Source: JBBRZM01 sp963813635
Lineage (GTDB): Bacteria; Actinomycetota; Acidimicrobiia; IMCC26256; JBBRZM01
Direction of reading: 5' to 3'
DNA length: 64,000 nucleotides
NCBI GenBank assembly: GCA_963813635.1
Contig: CAWEZO010000002.1
Location: 496,001-560,000 of the forward strand
Shown: positions 28,771 through 38,795 of the stretch, in pieces
Position numbering within the stretch: position 1 is the stretch's first letter
Layout of the letters: each line of letters begins with the position of its first letter
Notes under the pieces: model-generated
The model's input: the letters and a program-made list of their open reading frames with translations, nothing else
The model's database searches: none
What the model was told of the DNA's origin: nothing
Made by a program: the position numbers and the translations under genes

Positions 28771-29352
28771 CTACTGGGGCGGCTCGATCCCGTAGTGCGC
28801 GAGGTCTTCGGGCGAGTCGAGGTCGTGGAACGCATGAGCCGGAGCGACCGCGCGCCATTCCGACTCGTAGACCAGAGTCGCCAGCGTCGCGGCAAGGAGG
28901 GCGCGCAACGACGTCTGACCCGTGCTGAGCAGAGCGGGGATCGCATCGAGTGCGGCCGGGCTGTAGCGGGCGCAGCAGAGCTGCGGCACGCCGTTGGCCA
29001 TCGGTACGACGGTGGTCTCATCGGGCTGCTCGGCGATCAGGCGCAACAGCGATTCGCTGACGAACGGCAGATCGACCGCGAGCAGCATGACCGGGCCGGC
29101 ATGGCCGCCCGCGCGAAGTGCTTGCGCGCCGGCGCCGAGCGCCGCGAGCGGGCCGGCACCGGGTGGATCCTCGAGCGTCGAGGGCGACGTGTGGTACCCC
29201 GGACCAACCTCGATCACCGTGGAGCAGGTCGCATCGAGCGCTCGTCCGGCCCGGTCGACGAGCCGCTCCCCTTCGACCTGGAGCTCAGCCTTGTCGAAGC
29301 CCATCCGCCGGCTCGTCCCGCCGGTGAGGAGCACCCCCGCAACATCCGCCAT
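28771..29352 (-). CDS. mobA: Molybdenum cofactor guanylyltransferase
   Basis: 193 residues from ATG 29352. The N-terminal LLTGGTSRRMGFDKAEL is the nucleotidyltransferase signature, with the GG..S.RMG.DK loop binding GTP. PPGAGPLAALGAG and AVDLPFV (metal-binding Asp) follow. MobA attaches GMP to molybdopterin to give the dinucleotide cofactor used by enzymes of the downstream oxidoreductase's class. First gene of the operon mobA-fdhD-oxidoreductase-phosphatases; the 23-bp gap to the divergent gene at 29375 must hold both promoters or overlapping ones. Confidence 0.88.
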   Translation of the reverse strand: MADVAGVLLTGGTSRRMGFDKAELQVEGERLVDRAGRALDATCSTVIEVGPGYHTSPSTLEDPPGAGPLAALGAGAQALRAGGHAGPVMLLAVDLPFVSESLLRLIAEQPDETTVVPMANGVPQLCCARYSPAALDAIPALLSTGQTSLRALLAATLATLVYESEWRAVAPAHAFHDLDSPEDLAHYGIEPPQ

Positions 29353-29374
29353 GGCCCGACGGTAGCGTGCGCGC

Positions 29375-29794
29375 GTGGACCGCGACGAGATGCGGAACCG
29401 CCTGGCGGCGGCCCGGGCTGGCCGGCTCGCGACGGTGACGTCCGAGGGGCGTCCGCATCTCGTGCCGGTGTGCTTCGCGATCGCCGGCCCCGACGACACG
29501 ATCGTGAGCGCGGTCGACACCAAACCGAAGCGCACGACCGAGTTGCGGCGGCTCGCGAACCTGCAGACGAACCCGGCGGCGAGCCTGCTCGTCGATCAGT
29601 ACGACGACGACTGGTCGCAGCTGTGGTGGGTGCGAGTCGATGGCAACGCGCGTGTGGTGCGCGCCGGTTCCGTCCACGACGAGTCCATCACCGCGTTGGC
29701 TGCGAAGTACCCGCAGTACCGCGAGTCGCCACCGGCCGGCCCGGCGATCGTCATCACGGTGACGAGCTGGCAGGGCTGGAAGTTTGCGGAGTGA
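29375..29794 (+). CDS. PPOX-class F420-dependent enzyme family protein
   Basis: 139 residues from GTG 29375. The pattern LAAARAGRLATVTSEGRPHLVPVCF (quoted in parts), TKPKRTTELRRLANL, NPAASLLVDQYDDDW and a C-terminal VITVTSWQGW fits the split-beta-barrel pyridoxamine-oxidase-like proteins of actinobacteria that bind F420 (TIGR03668-like). Likely a small F420H2-dependent reductase; substrate unknown. Divergent from mobA. Confidence 0.85.
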   Translation: MDRDEMRNRLAAARAGRLATVTSEGRPHLVPVCFAIAGPDDTIVSAVDTKPKRTTELRRLANLQTNPAASLLVDQYDDDWSQLWWVRVDGNARVVRAGSVHDESITALAAKYPQYRESPPAGPAIVITVTSWQGWKFAE

Positions 29795-29803
29795 AGTCGC
29801 GCG

Positions 29804-30193
29804 TCAGTCGCGTTGGTCCTCCGCCAGCTCGACGAGGTGGCCGTCGGGGTCGCGCAGGTACGCCGTGCGCTGTCCCCACTCACGAGTGGTCGGAGCGACG
29901 ACGGCCTCGGCACCACGGCCCACCAGCGCGGCGAACGCGTCGTCACACGACGCGACCTTGAAACCCAATTCGAAGCCGGGCGCGTCGGCATCCGGAGCAG
30001 TCAGAGCGCGCCCGAGCGTGTCTGCCATTGCGACACGGTCGTAGAGCGCAAGTCGGGTGGTGCCGGTGTCGAACTGCGCGTACTGCCCCGACCGGTGCCC
30101 GAGCTTCAGGCCGAGCACGTCGCGATAGAACTCGATCGAGCGCGCCACGTCGTCGACGATCAACACCACATAGTCGGGCGCGGTCAGCTCCAC
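29804..30193 (-). CDS. VOC (glyoxalase/bleomycin-resistance) family protein
   Basis: 129 residues from GTG 30193, one base after the upstream stop. VVLIVDDVARSIEFYRDVLGL and LRDPDGHLVELAE bracket the typical paired beta-alpha-beta-beta-beta modules. Members are metal-dependent isomerases, dioxygenases or binding proteins. The acidic C-terminal ELAE matches the metal-ligand position. Likely co-transcribed with the two genes upstream. Confidence 0.85.
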   Translation of the reverse strand: MELTAPDYVVLIVDDVARSIEFYRDVLGLKLGHRSGQYAQFDTGTTRLALYDRVAMADTLGRALTAPDADAPGFELGFKVASCDDAFAALVGRGAEAVVAPTTREWGQRTAYLRDPDGHLVELAEDQRD

Positions 30194-30194
30194 G

Positions 30195-30626
30195 TCACGG
30201 CATGGGACGGGGCGCACCCGCGTCGGGCTGGAGCTGGTATGCGACAACTTCCCAGCGCCCCTGGCGCTTCGCGAGGCGAAGATCGTTGTGCACGACTGTA
30301 CCGTCGCGGAGCTCGACCCGCGTACGCGCAGCCGCCACCCGTGAAGCGGCAACGACGTCTTCCAGGGCGACATGACGCGCGAGCCGCACAAGTTCAGGTT
30401 GCAGCTGGAAGGCTTCGCGCTTCGCGGCGATGAACTCCGGCTTCGTGCGACCGTCGCGCAGCTCGGGGCCCGAGAGCGTCCACAGCGCGTCGAAGTCGAG
30501 GCGGTCCCAGGCGAGCTCGTATCCGAGCGCGGTATCACCGGGCGAGGGACCGGGCTCCACCGCAACGGCGAGCACCAGCGCCCCGATCAGGGCGGCGATG
30601 GCGAAGGCAACGAGCGCGACGACCAT
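30195..30626 (-). CDS. Membrane-anchored NTF2-like hypothetical protein
   Basis: 143 residues from ATG 30626. One N-terminal membrane anchor (FAIAALIGALVLAVAV) then a soluble domain with GYELAWDRLDFDALWTLSGPEL and FIAAKREAF, ending RQGRWEVVAYQLQ. This resembles exported DUF4878/NTF2-like proteins of actinobacteria. It lies between the pterin dehydratase and VOC genes with gaps of 4 and 1 bp, indicating one operon. Function unknown. Confidence 0.65.
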   Translation of the reverse strand: MVVALVAFAIAALIGALVLAVAVEPGPSPGDTALGYELAWDRLDFDALWTLSGPELRDGRTKPEFIAAKREAFQLQPELVRLARHVALEDVVAASRVAAARTRVELRDGTVVHNDLRLAKRQGRWEVVAYQLQPDAGAPRPMP

Positions 30627-30630
30627 CGCG

Positions 30631-30918
30631 TCACCCGTTCCCCACGAGCGCTTCGATCTCGCCCGCCAACGCGACGTCCTTCTGTGTGATGCCGTGCTCG
30701 CTGTGGGTCGAGAGCGCAACCCGCACGTTGCGCCACCGGATGTCGAGATCGGGATGGTGATCGGCGCGCTCGGCGAGGAACCCGATCCTCGTGACGAACG
30801 CGATCGTGTCAGGGAACGACGGGAGCGTAAACGTCTTGATGAGCTCGTCGCCGGCGCGCTGCCAGTCGGTCAGCCCGACGAGCGCCGTTCGCACCTCGTC
30901 GTCGGAAAGCGTCGCCAT
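30631..30918 (-). CDS. 4a-hydroxytetrahydrobiopterin dehydratase (PCD family)
   Basis: 95 residues from ATG 30918. DADHHP-type motif present as RADHHPDLDIRWRNVRVAL, and STHSEHGITQKDVALAGEIE completes the family signature. PCD recycles 4a-hydroxytetrahydrobiopterin or, as stand-alone proteins, takes part in molybdopterin or tetrahydrofolate metabolism. Proximity to the molybdenum operon is suggestive only. Divergent from the SOS-controlled radical SAM gene. Confidence 0.9.
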   Translation of the reverse strand: MATLSDDEVRTALVGLTDWQRAGDELIKTFTLPSFPDTIAFVTRIGFLAERADHHPDLDIRWRNVRVALSTHSEHGITQKDVALAGEIEALVGNG

Positions 30919-30980
30919 GGCCCCATTGTCGACCCGGAGCCCGCCACTTCCCAAGCCCGCGCCCGCGAAATCTCGCTGGA

Positions 30981-31001
30981 CGAACGTACGTTCGCTACAC
31001 T
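30981..31001 (+). promoter_or_regulatory. LexA (SOS) box overlapping the -10 region
   Basis: CGAACGTACGTTCG at 30981-30994 is a perfect 14-bp palindrome matching the core of the mycobacterial LexA box (TCGAAC-N4-GTTCGA). TACACT at 30996-31001 is a good -10 hexamer. Transcription would begin about 7-9 bases on, at or next to ATG 31010, so the mRNA is probably leaderless. Confidence 0.8.
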
Positions 31002-31009
31002 GGACCGCC

Positions 31010-32035
31010 ATGACGGCGGGTGAGCGTCTCCGATGGCAGGTCGTCGACGCACGACACGCCGGCCCGGGCACCGTCGAGCAGCCGGCGTTGTTCAACGCGC
31101 CATCGGAGCGGGAGATCGGCCGGGGCGAGTTCCGCGGGCTCGAGTTCCTGCACGTTCGGGCGCGCCGCATCATCAACACCGTGAGCCCACGGTCGCCCGT
31201 CCCCTTCCGCCACACGATCAACGCGTATCGAGGGTGCAGCCATGCGTGCACCTACTGCTTCGCCCGGCCGACCCATGAGTACCTCGGCCTCAACATGGGC
31301 GCCGACTTCGACCGGGTGATCGTGGTCAAGATCAATGCCGTGGAGCGGCTGCGGGCCGAGCTCGCGCCGAGCCGCTGGCCGGGCGAGCACATCGCGATGG
31401 GCACCAACACCGACCCATACCAGCGTGCGGAGGGCAAGTACCACCTCACGCGAGGGATCATCGAGGCCCTCGCTGCGGCGCGCAACCCGTTCTCGATCCT
31501 GACCAAGAACACGCTCGTGCTGCGCGACCTCGACGTGCTCCGGGAGGCCGCACAGCACACCGGAGTCGAGCTGTGTTTTTCGATCGCGACGTTCGACGAG
31601 GAGGTCTGGCGCACTTCGGAGCCGGGCACGCCGCATCCGCGCAAGCGCATGGAGGCCGTCGCCCGGCTCAACGAAGCGGGGATTCGCTGCGGCGTGCTGG
31701 TCGCGCCGATCCTGCCCGGGCTCTCCGATCGCCGCGAGCAGCTCGCAGCGGTTGTCGACGCGGCGGTCGACGCCGGCGCCCCGACCATCTCCCCCATCCT
31801 GTTGCACCTCCGCACCGGCGTGCGCGACCACTTCATGCGCTGGCTCGGCGACTACCGCCCCGATCTCGTCGCCGCATTCGAGCAGCGGTACCGGCGCGCG
31901 TACGCGAGCACCGACGATCGCGAGCGGGTCTCCACCTTGGTACGGGGCCTCGTCGACGACGCACGCCGCCGGCAGCGGGGCGCGCGACACGTCACGCGGG
32001 TGTCGGAACAATTCGAACGGAAACCGACGGTCTGA
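31010..32035 (+). CDS. Rv2578c-family (spore-photoproduct-lyase-like) radical SAM protein
   Basis: 341 residues. C76, C80 and C83 in GCSHACTYCF form the CxxxCxxC radical SAM cluster. PRSPVPFRHTINAYRG, YFxRPTHEYL and GTNTDPYQRAEGKY are hallmarks of the Rv2578c/SplB-like group. These are thought to act on damaged DNA or related substrates but lack proof. ATG 31010 lies directly after the -10 element, and the SOS box above it predicts induction by DNA damage. Intact. Confidence 0.9.
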   Translation: MTAGERLRWQVVDARHAGPGTVEQPALFNAPSEREIGRGEFRGLEFLHVRARRIINTVSPRSPVPFRHTINAYRGCSHACTYCFARPTHEYLGLNMGADFDRVIVVKINAVERLRAELAPSRWPGEHIAMGTNTDPYQRAEGKYHLTRGIIEALAAARNPFSILTKNTLVLRDLDVLREAAQHTGVELCFSIATFDEEVWRTSEPGTPHPRKRMEAVARLNEAGIRCGVLVAPILPGLSDRREQLAAVVDAAVDAGAPTISPILLHLRTGVRDHFMRWLGDYRPDLVAAFEQRYRRAYASTDDRERVSTLVRGLVDDARRRQRGARHVTRVSEQFERKPTV

Positions 32036-32047
32036 GGCGGCCGGCGC

Positions 32048-33517
32048 CTACGCGGCGGGCGTGCGATGCCACTGGAGCGGGTGGCGCAACAGTGACGTGA
32101 CGACATTTGCGAGCTGGGGCTTGGCAAAGTAGTTGCCTTGCGCGAGGTCGCAGCCCAGCGCTTCGAGCGCTGCGATCTGTTCCGCAGTCTCGACGCCTTC
32201 GGCGACGACTTGCAGGCCGAGTGCGTGCGCCATGCTCACGACCGCCGCCACGATTGCAGAGTCGTCGGCGTCGCGGCCCAGTCCGCTCACAAACGAGCGA
32301 TCCACTTTCACCGAGCTCACCGGAAGCCGCTTCAGGTAGCCGAGGGAGGAGTACCCGGTACCGAAGTCGTCAACCGTGAGCTCGATCCCGAGCGCCCGGA
32401 GGTCCTCGAGCCGCTCGATCACCGACACGGTGTCTTCGAGCAACACGCTCTCGGTGATCTCGAAACACAGATCGCCCGGCGCGATTCCCGCCTCGTCGAT
32501 CGACGCTGCCACGTGGTCGACAAGCCCGGTATGCAGGAGCTGGCGGGCAGAGAGGTTGATCGACACGACCGGATCCGCGTCGGCGATCGAGAGCGCCTTC
32601 CAGATCGCGATCTGACGGCATACCTGGGTGATGGCCCACGCGCCGAGCTGCACGACGAGCCCATTGGCCTCGGCAACGGCGATGAACTCGCTCGGCGGTA
32701 GCAGGCCGCGGTCAGGGTGGTTCCAACGAACGAGCGCCTCGAACGCGACGGCGCGCCGTCCGTCGAGCCGCACCATCGGCTGGTAGTACACCGCGAACTG
32801 TTCCTCGCGGAGCGCGCGACGCAGCTCCCGTTCCAGCGCGAGCCGTTCCTCGGCGTGGCGCGCATCACGTCACTCGTGCATTCGACACGATTCTTGCCGC
32901 GCTCGCTTCGCCCAGTAGAGGGCGAGGTCGGCGTCGCGCATCACGAGCTCGGCCGGCTCATTCGCGCTGTTCGGTGTGGCGAGCCCGATGCTCGCCGACA
33001 GGAAGGCCTGCTCGCCCTCGACACCGAAGGGAGCGGCCAGCGTTGACAGGAGCCGTTCGGCCAAGACAGCCGCCTCGCTCGGTTCTGTCAGGCCTCGGCA
33101 GAGCACCGTGAACTCGTCATCGCCGAAGCGCGCGACGACATCGCCGTCGCGCAGCGTGTGCTCCAGGCGGCGCGCCACCGCGACCAACAACCGGTCGCCG
33201 GCATCATGACCGAGGCTGTCGTTCACGGCCTTGAAGTTGTCGAGATCGAGGAACATGACCGCGACCGATAACGGCGCGGCGTGTCCGAGCGTGCCGGCGA
33301 GCAACTCGAGGAAGACGGCGCGGTTGGGAAGGCCGGTGAGCGGATCGTGACGAGCTTGATGATCGAGCCGGGCCTCGAGCTGGTCGACCGACGCCGCGAG
33401 CTGCTCACGGTCGTACTCGGTCCGACGCAAGGCCGCCTCGGCGACACCGCGCTGAACGTCGCCCGCCGCAGCGCGCGGCTCGCTCGGCTCAGGGCCGGGA
33501 TTATGGCCGTCGATCAT
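32048..33517 (-). CDS. GGDEF-EAL protein split by an in-frame TGA
   Basis: From ATG 33517 a coiled segment leads to a GGDEF domain (HDPLTGLPNRAVF, FLDLDNFKAVND) whose active loop is RFGDDEF, deviating from GG(D/E)EF, so cyclase activity is doubtful. After RMHE a TGA at 32870-32872 interrupts the frame, yet the same frame continues as a linker helix (RDARHAEERLALERELRRAL) into a complete EAL domain: FEALVRW, NLSARQL, ITESVLLED, VDDFGTGYSSL and VAEGVET. The EAL half looks catalytically complete. A CGA-to-TGA change or base-calling error explains it; separate translation of the EAL half from GTG ~32793 is possible. No sensory domain is present. Confidence 0.75.
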
Positions 33518-33636
33518 GTGGTTGTTATCGGCATGTCCGGTACCCGACTCAATTCCTTCCCTGCCACCGGACCCGAGCGCCGGACCCGAGCAGTCCGACC
33601 AGGCGAAGATCGCCCCGACCCTTCTATCCTGGCGCC

Positions 33637-36600
33637 ATGACCTGTCCTTCGTGCGGTGCCGGCGCGCCCGACAACGCCCGATTCTGCCCGGCTTGCGGCC
33701 ACAGTCTGGTGCAGCGACCCGACGAGCGGCGGGTTGCCACGGTGGTGTTCGCCGACCTCGTGGGCTTCACCACCTTCTCCGAGTCCGCGGATCCCGAACA
33801 CGTGAAGAACCTCGTCGACCGATGCTTCGAACGGCTGGTCTCCGACATCGAGGCGTTCGGCGGCCAGGTCGACAAGATCGTGGGGGACGCGATCATCGCC
33901 TTGTTTGGTGCCCCGGTCGCGCATGAGGACGACGCCGAGCGGGCGGTGCGAGCCGCGCTGAAGATGCAGGAGACGCTCGGCTTGATGCGCGATGAGCTCG
34001 ACGTCACGGCCGAGCTGCGCATCGGGGTCAACACGGGTGAGGTGCTTGTCGGTGCACTTCGAGCCGGCGGCGATTACACCGCCATGGGTGACGTCGTCAA
34101 CACGGCAGCGCGCCTCCAGACTGCTGCGGCACCGGGTGCCGTGATCGTCGGGCCCGCGACACAAGCGGCGACCGCCGAATCGATCCGCTACGAGTCGCTC
34201 GGCCTGCTCAGGGTCAAAGGCCGCGAGGAACCGGTGCCGGCATGGCGTGCGATCACACCGCTGATCGCCCCGGGCGGTCGCCCGCTCCGGGTGCAAACCC
34301 CGTTGGTCGGACGCGAGGCGGAGCTCGGGATGTTGCGCAGCGTGCTCGCCACGGCGTTCACGCGCAACCGCGCGCATCTCGTGCTGATGGTCGGCGAGGC
34401 GGGCGTCGGCAAGAGCCGGATCGGCAACGAGATCGGCACCGTCGCGACCGACGAGCACGGCGCGCTCGTCATCGGCGGCCGGTGCGCGCCCTACGGCGAA
34501 GCCAACGTGTGGTGGCCGATCGCAGAAGCACTGCGCGATCTGTTGGGCATCGACGCGCGTGACTCCGTCGAGACCACGCGCATCAGGGCCGGCGTGCGCG
34601 TCCGCGAGATCATGGACCTCGAGACCGACGATCCCGAGGTTGACCGCCTCCTCGACGGTCTGCTGTACCTACTCGGCCAGACCCCCTCTGACGCGGCCGT
34701 CGATCCCACTCGCGCACGCGACGAAGCGGTCCGGTCCACCGCGGTGCTGTTCGAGGCGCTTGCCGCGCGACGACCGCTGATGCTCACCATCTCCGATCTC
34801 CACTGGGCCGACGAGCTCGTGCTCGACGTCGTTGACCGACTGCTCGAGCGCCTGCGCTCTCGGCCGTTCGTCTTGCTCGCCACCAGTCGCCCCGACCTCG
34901 AAGATCGCTGGACGCCGTCGGCGGGACGCCACAACGCCATCTTCGTCACGCTCGACCCGCTCGCTGCCGATGCTTCGCGCTCGCTTGCGCGTGCGATGCT
35001 GGGAGACGGCGGCACCGACGCCCAGGTCGAGCTGCTCCTCGAACGCAGCGGCGGCAACCCGTTCTTCATCGAGGAGCTCGCGGCGGTCATGGTGGAGACC
35101 GCCCTCGAGTTCGACGCCGCCGCAATCGAAGATCGGGAGCGCGCGCTGCCCGGGCACGTTGCGCGGTCTCGTGGCGGCTCGGCTCGATGCACTCGATCCG
35201 GCCGCACGCGAGACGCTCGAAGACTGCGCCGTGATCGGCACGACCGGCTCTCTCGAGACCGTCGCCGCGCTCGCCGAGCGTCGAGGCGCCGGCCGGCCCG
35301 ACAGCGAGCTCGACCTGCTGGTCGGCAAAGAGCTGCTCAGCGTCGAGCGGGGCGAGTTCGGTTTCAAGAACGAGCTGATTCGCGACGTCGCCTACGAAAC
35401 GCTCACCAAGGCGGAACGCGCGCGGCGTCACGCGCGGGCGGTCGGGCACCTCGCGTGGCACGCACAAGAGACCGGTCGGATCGACGAGTTCCTCGATCAG
35501 CTCGCACACCATTACGGCGCGGCCGAGGCCCTGGTGCACGAGCTCGGAGAGGTCGAAGGCCTCGGGCCCGACCTGCACAAGGCGGCGCTCGGGTTCCTCA
35601 CGCGTGCGGCGCGCCAGGCCGAGCACCGCGAGACCTGGCCGGTCGTCATTCGCTTGCTCGATCTTCGCGCTCGAAAGTCCGCGACGACGGCGGCAGCGAC
35701 GAGCTCCGGTTGCTCCGGGCGGCGCGCACGCCGAGCTGCGCCACTGCGCCGAGGCTCGAGCAGATCTCGCTGTGGTCATGCCCCACGCCGATGCACAGGG
35801 CGATCGGCAGATTGAGGCCGCGGCCCTGACCGTCCTCGGTGACGTGGAGCAAAAGGAAAACGAGTTGGCCGCGTCGGCCGCGACGCTGGAGCGTTCGGTC
35901 CAGCGCTGGCGCGAGCTCGACGACGCCGGTGGACTGGCCGGCGCGCTCCGCATCCTCGGCGTCACACAAATGTTCCGCGGTGCGCTCGAGCCGGCGGAGG
36001 TCGCGATCTCCGAGGCCCGGGAGCTGTTCCGATCGGCATCCGAGCGACGCGGAGAGGCGTGGGCGCTCCAGAACCTCGCGTGGATCTCGTTCATGCGCGG
36101 GGATCCCACCGAGGCCGACGGGCGCGTGAACGAAGCGATCGACATGTTCGCCGAGGTCGGCGACTGGGGCGGCGTGACGTGGGCACTCGGGATGCTCGCA
36201 TGGGTACGTTTCCAACAAGGTCAGCTCGAGGAAGCCCGCACGATCGGCGAGCTGGCACTCGAGGAGGCCGAAGACCTTGGCAACCGCTGGGTGACCGGCA
36301 CTCTGCGAGATCCTCCTCGGAAATGTCGCCCTGTGGAACGGCCAGTCGGCGGAAGCGTTACGACGCTGCGCAACTGCTCGCGAGCTGTTCGTCGAGCTCG
36401 GTGACGGGTGGGGCGAGCTCCAGTCGATCGCTCCCACCGTGCGCGCGCTCGGCGCGCTCGGCCGCTTCGACGAGGCCCGTGTTGCCATCGACGACGCTGC
36501 GCGTGTGGCGGCGCGTGTCGACGACACCAACTTCAGGATGCTTGCACAGTTCCTGCGGGCGGCACTCGCGGCCCACGCGGGAATGCCCGACGCGCTTGCA

Positions 36601-37144
36601 CTCACCGACGAGGCGATGCAGCCGGAGGCGGGTTTCCAAGGGATCGACATCGAACGGCACACCGTGCACGCACTCGCCCTTGCGCAAGCCGGTCGAGCCG
36701 AAGATGCCGTCGAGGAGCTCGAATCCACCCCTCGCGGCGCCCAGCGCGAATGGTGCAGGCAGCGGTGCCACGACCCGCGCCGCGCTCGCCCTGGCCTACT
36801 GCGCCGTCGGCCGCACCGACGACGCGCAGGGAACGGTTGAACGCGCCGCGCCGGTCACCTACCTCGACCGGTTGCAGCTCGCGATGGCGGCCGGACTCGC
36901 GGCGGCTCGCGGGTCAAGTGGAGGCGGCGGACGCTGCGATCGACGGCGGCATCGATCTCGTCGACGCGACCGAGTCACGGCTCGATCGAGCGGTGATGCG
37001 CCTGGCTCGAGCATGGGCGTGGCAGGCGCTCGATCGATCCGACGCCGCTGCGGCGCGGGCCGACGCGTTGCACCGGCTCGAGGCGATCGGCTTGGGTACG
37101 ACCGGCTGGGATCGCCTCTTCCGCGAGAGGCTGTGGGCGCCTGA
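33637..37144 (+). CDS. Zinc-ribbon / class III nucleotide cyclase / AAA-type ATPase / TPR regulator, several frameshifts
   Basis: Domains in order: zinc ribbon CPSCGAGAPDNARFCPACG; class III cyclase catalytic domain (VFADLVGFTTFSE with the metal Asp, KIVGDAIIALFG, MGDVVNTAARL); an STAND-like P-loop ATPase (VGEAGVGKSR, LTISDLHWADE); and a long helical TPR-like C-terminus. The first ~510 codons are clean. The rest changes frame at about nt 35160, 35690, 36300, 36750, 36900 and 37130, with good repeat-like sequence throughout, giving a reconstructed length near 1160 residues. It probably makes cAMP in response to ligand or protein binding by the ATPase/TPR part. It stands just upstream of, and convergent with, the sugar cluster. 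Confidence 0.75.
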
Positions 37145-37147
37145 GGC

Positions 37148-38118
37148 TCAGCAGCGACGGATCTGGTCGAGCACGCGGTCACAGGCGAGGCCGTCAGTGA
37201 ACGTGGGTGCCTCGGGTGGCACGATCCCCGTTTCGACGATGTCATGCACGATGGCGCACCACGCGCGCATCGGTGCGACGTGGCGGTTGCCGTTCTCGGG
37301 CGGGTCAGGAACGATCTCGTCGCGCGTGCCGTCGGCGAGCCGCACCGTGATGCCGCGCACCGTCGATCAACTCGGCGACCCCGAGCGAGCCCGCAACCAC
37401 CAGGCGCTCGGGCGTGGACGCTGCGTAAGCGAAGCCGCCGTCGAGCAACGCGGTGCTGCCGCCCGCCAGCTCGAGCTGGGCGGTGAAGCCATCCTCCGCG
37501 TCGACGACGTGCATGTGGCCCCTTGCATCGGGGCGCTCGCGGATCGTCGTGCGGCACTGTGCCCACGCGAGAGCGGTGACCTCACCGGCCATCCACCGCA
37601 GCGTGTCGACGGCGTGCGAGCCCCACGCACCGACCCATCCCCCGCCGAGCCGTCGTTCGGAGAGCCAGCCGTAGCGACGCAGCGGTACACGGGTGCCGGC
37701 GCTGCGGTACGTCCAGCTGACTTGCTCGATGTCGCCGAGGATCCCATCGCGTACAAGATCACGGAGGCGCCGGCGCATCGGGTCGCAGCGAAACTCAAAG
37801 TTGACGAGGTGCACGGTGCCGGCTGCTTCTGCGGCGGCGAGCAGACCGGCGGACTCCTCCGCGTCAAGGCCGAACGGCTTGTCGCAGAGGACCGCGCGAC
37901 CCGCCTCGATCGCAGCGCGCACGTGCGCGCCGTGGAGGAACGGCGGCGAGTGCACCGAGATCAAGTCGATACCGTCCCGCCGGCAGAGCGCAGCGGTCGC
38001 TCACTCGTCGCGCGGTGAGGCGACGTCGACGACCGTGCAGCCCTCGGTGGCTTCGAACGCCGGCGCGACGACCGCGCGCGCCGAAGCCGGTGCCGATGAT
38101 GCCGACGCGCACCGTCAC
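37148..38118 (-). CDS. Gfo/Idh/MocA-type NAD(P)-dependent oxidoreductase, several frameshifts
   Basis: About 323 residues from GTG 38118, overlapping the membrane-protein stop. The Rossmann start VRVGIIGTGFGAR, then ISVHSPPFLHG, VLCDKPFGLDAEES (the catalytic-loop EKP-like segment), LGGGWVGAWGSHAVDTLRWMAG and LDGGFAYAAS are typical. The frame is disturbed at nt ~38060, ~37985 and ~37370. Family members oxidise or epimerise sugars and inositols. Last gene of the minus-strand sugar cluster. Confidence 0.8.
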
Positions 38119-38795
38119 TCGGCCGTGACTCCCGGGCCGAGATCGGCCGGTTGTGCGGGGGGCAATCGGAGCAGCGAAAGAAAGACGTGGGCGAGCGGAC
38201 CGATCGCAAACACGAACACCAACGTGCCGGCGCCCACGTCACCGCCGAGTGCCCAACCGGCGGCGAGGGCGCTCAGCTCGAGCACAGTACGAACGAGCCA
38301 GACGGGAAATCCGAGCGCTGCGATCGCGGTCATGAGCCCGTCGCACGGTACCGGGCCGAGGCCGGCAGAGATGTAGAGGCCGGTGCCGAAGCCGACAATG
38401 ACGATGCCACCGACCAGGAAGGCGACGCGCCCGGCGAGCACGTCGGGCTGATCGACCGCAGCGATCGTGATGTTGATGACGATGCCGACGCAGATCGTGT
38501 TGATGACGGTGCCGAGCCCGAATCGCTGGTGCAGCGGGATCCATGCCAGCAGGATCAGTGCGCCGACCGCGATCACGACGGTGCCGAAGTCGAGCCCGGT
38601 GAGCTCCGAGACGCCTTCGTGCAACACGTCCCAGGGACTGAGGCCCAGACGAGCGCGGTACATGAACCCGATGCCGACGCCGAGGCAGAGGATCCCAACG
38701 AGCAGCCGCGGGAGTCGACGGCCGAGCTCTCGCCAACCGGGAAGGAACACCACCTCGGCGACGTCGGCGTCGAGCAGACGCCGAGGGGCGCTCAT
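38115..38795 (-). CDS. YczE/YitT-family integral membrane protein
   Basis: 226 residues, five or more membrane spans (LLVGILCLGVGIGFMYRA, FGTVVIAVGALILLAWI, VAFLVGGIVIVGFGTGLYI and others). LGLSPWDVLHEGVSELTG and GLGPVPCDGLMTAI are the repeated LGxxPxD motifs of the YczE/YyaS family. ATG 38795 overlaps the nagB stop and its own stop overlaps the Gfo/Idh start, so the three are translationally coupled. Transport of a sugar or related small molecule is a guess from context. Confidence 0.82.
   Translation of the reverse strand: MSAPRRLLDADVAEVVFLPGWRELGRRLPRLLVGILCLGVGIGFMYRARLGLSPWDVLHEGVSELTGLDFGTVVIAVGALILLAWIPLHQRFGLGTVINTICVGIVINITIAAVDQPDVLAGRVAFLVGGIVIVGFGTGLYISAGLGPVPCDGLMTAIAALGFPVWLVRTVLELSALAAGWALGGDVGAGTLVFVFAIGPLAHVFLSLLRLPPAQPADLGPGVTAE

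Noticed and set aside
28141..29961. 606-codon plus-strand frame
   Set aside because: Antisense to fdhD and mobA; no recognisable domain.
36408..38018. 536-codon plus-strand frame
   Set aside because: It is the cyclase C-terminal tail continuing into antisense of the Gfo/Idh gene; only the part to ~37144 resembles the real protein.
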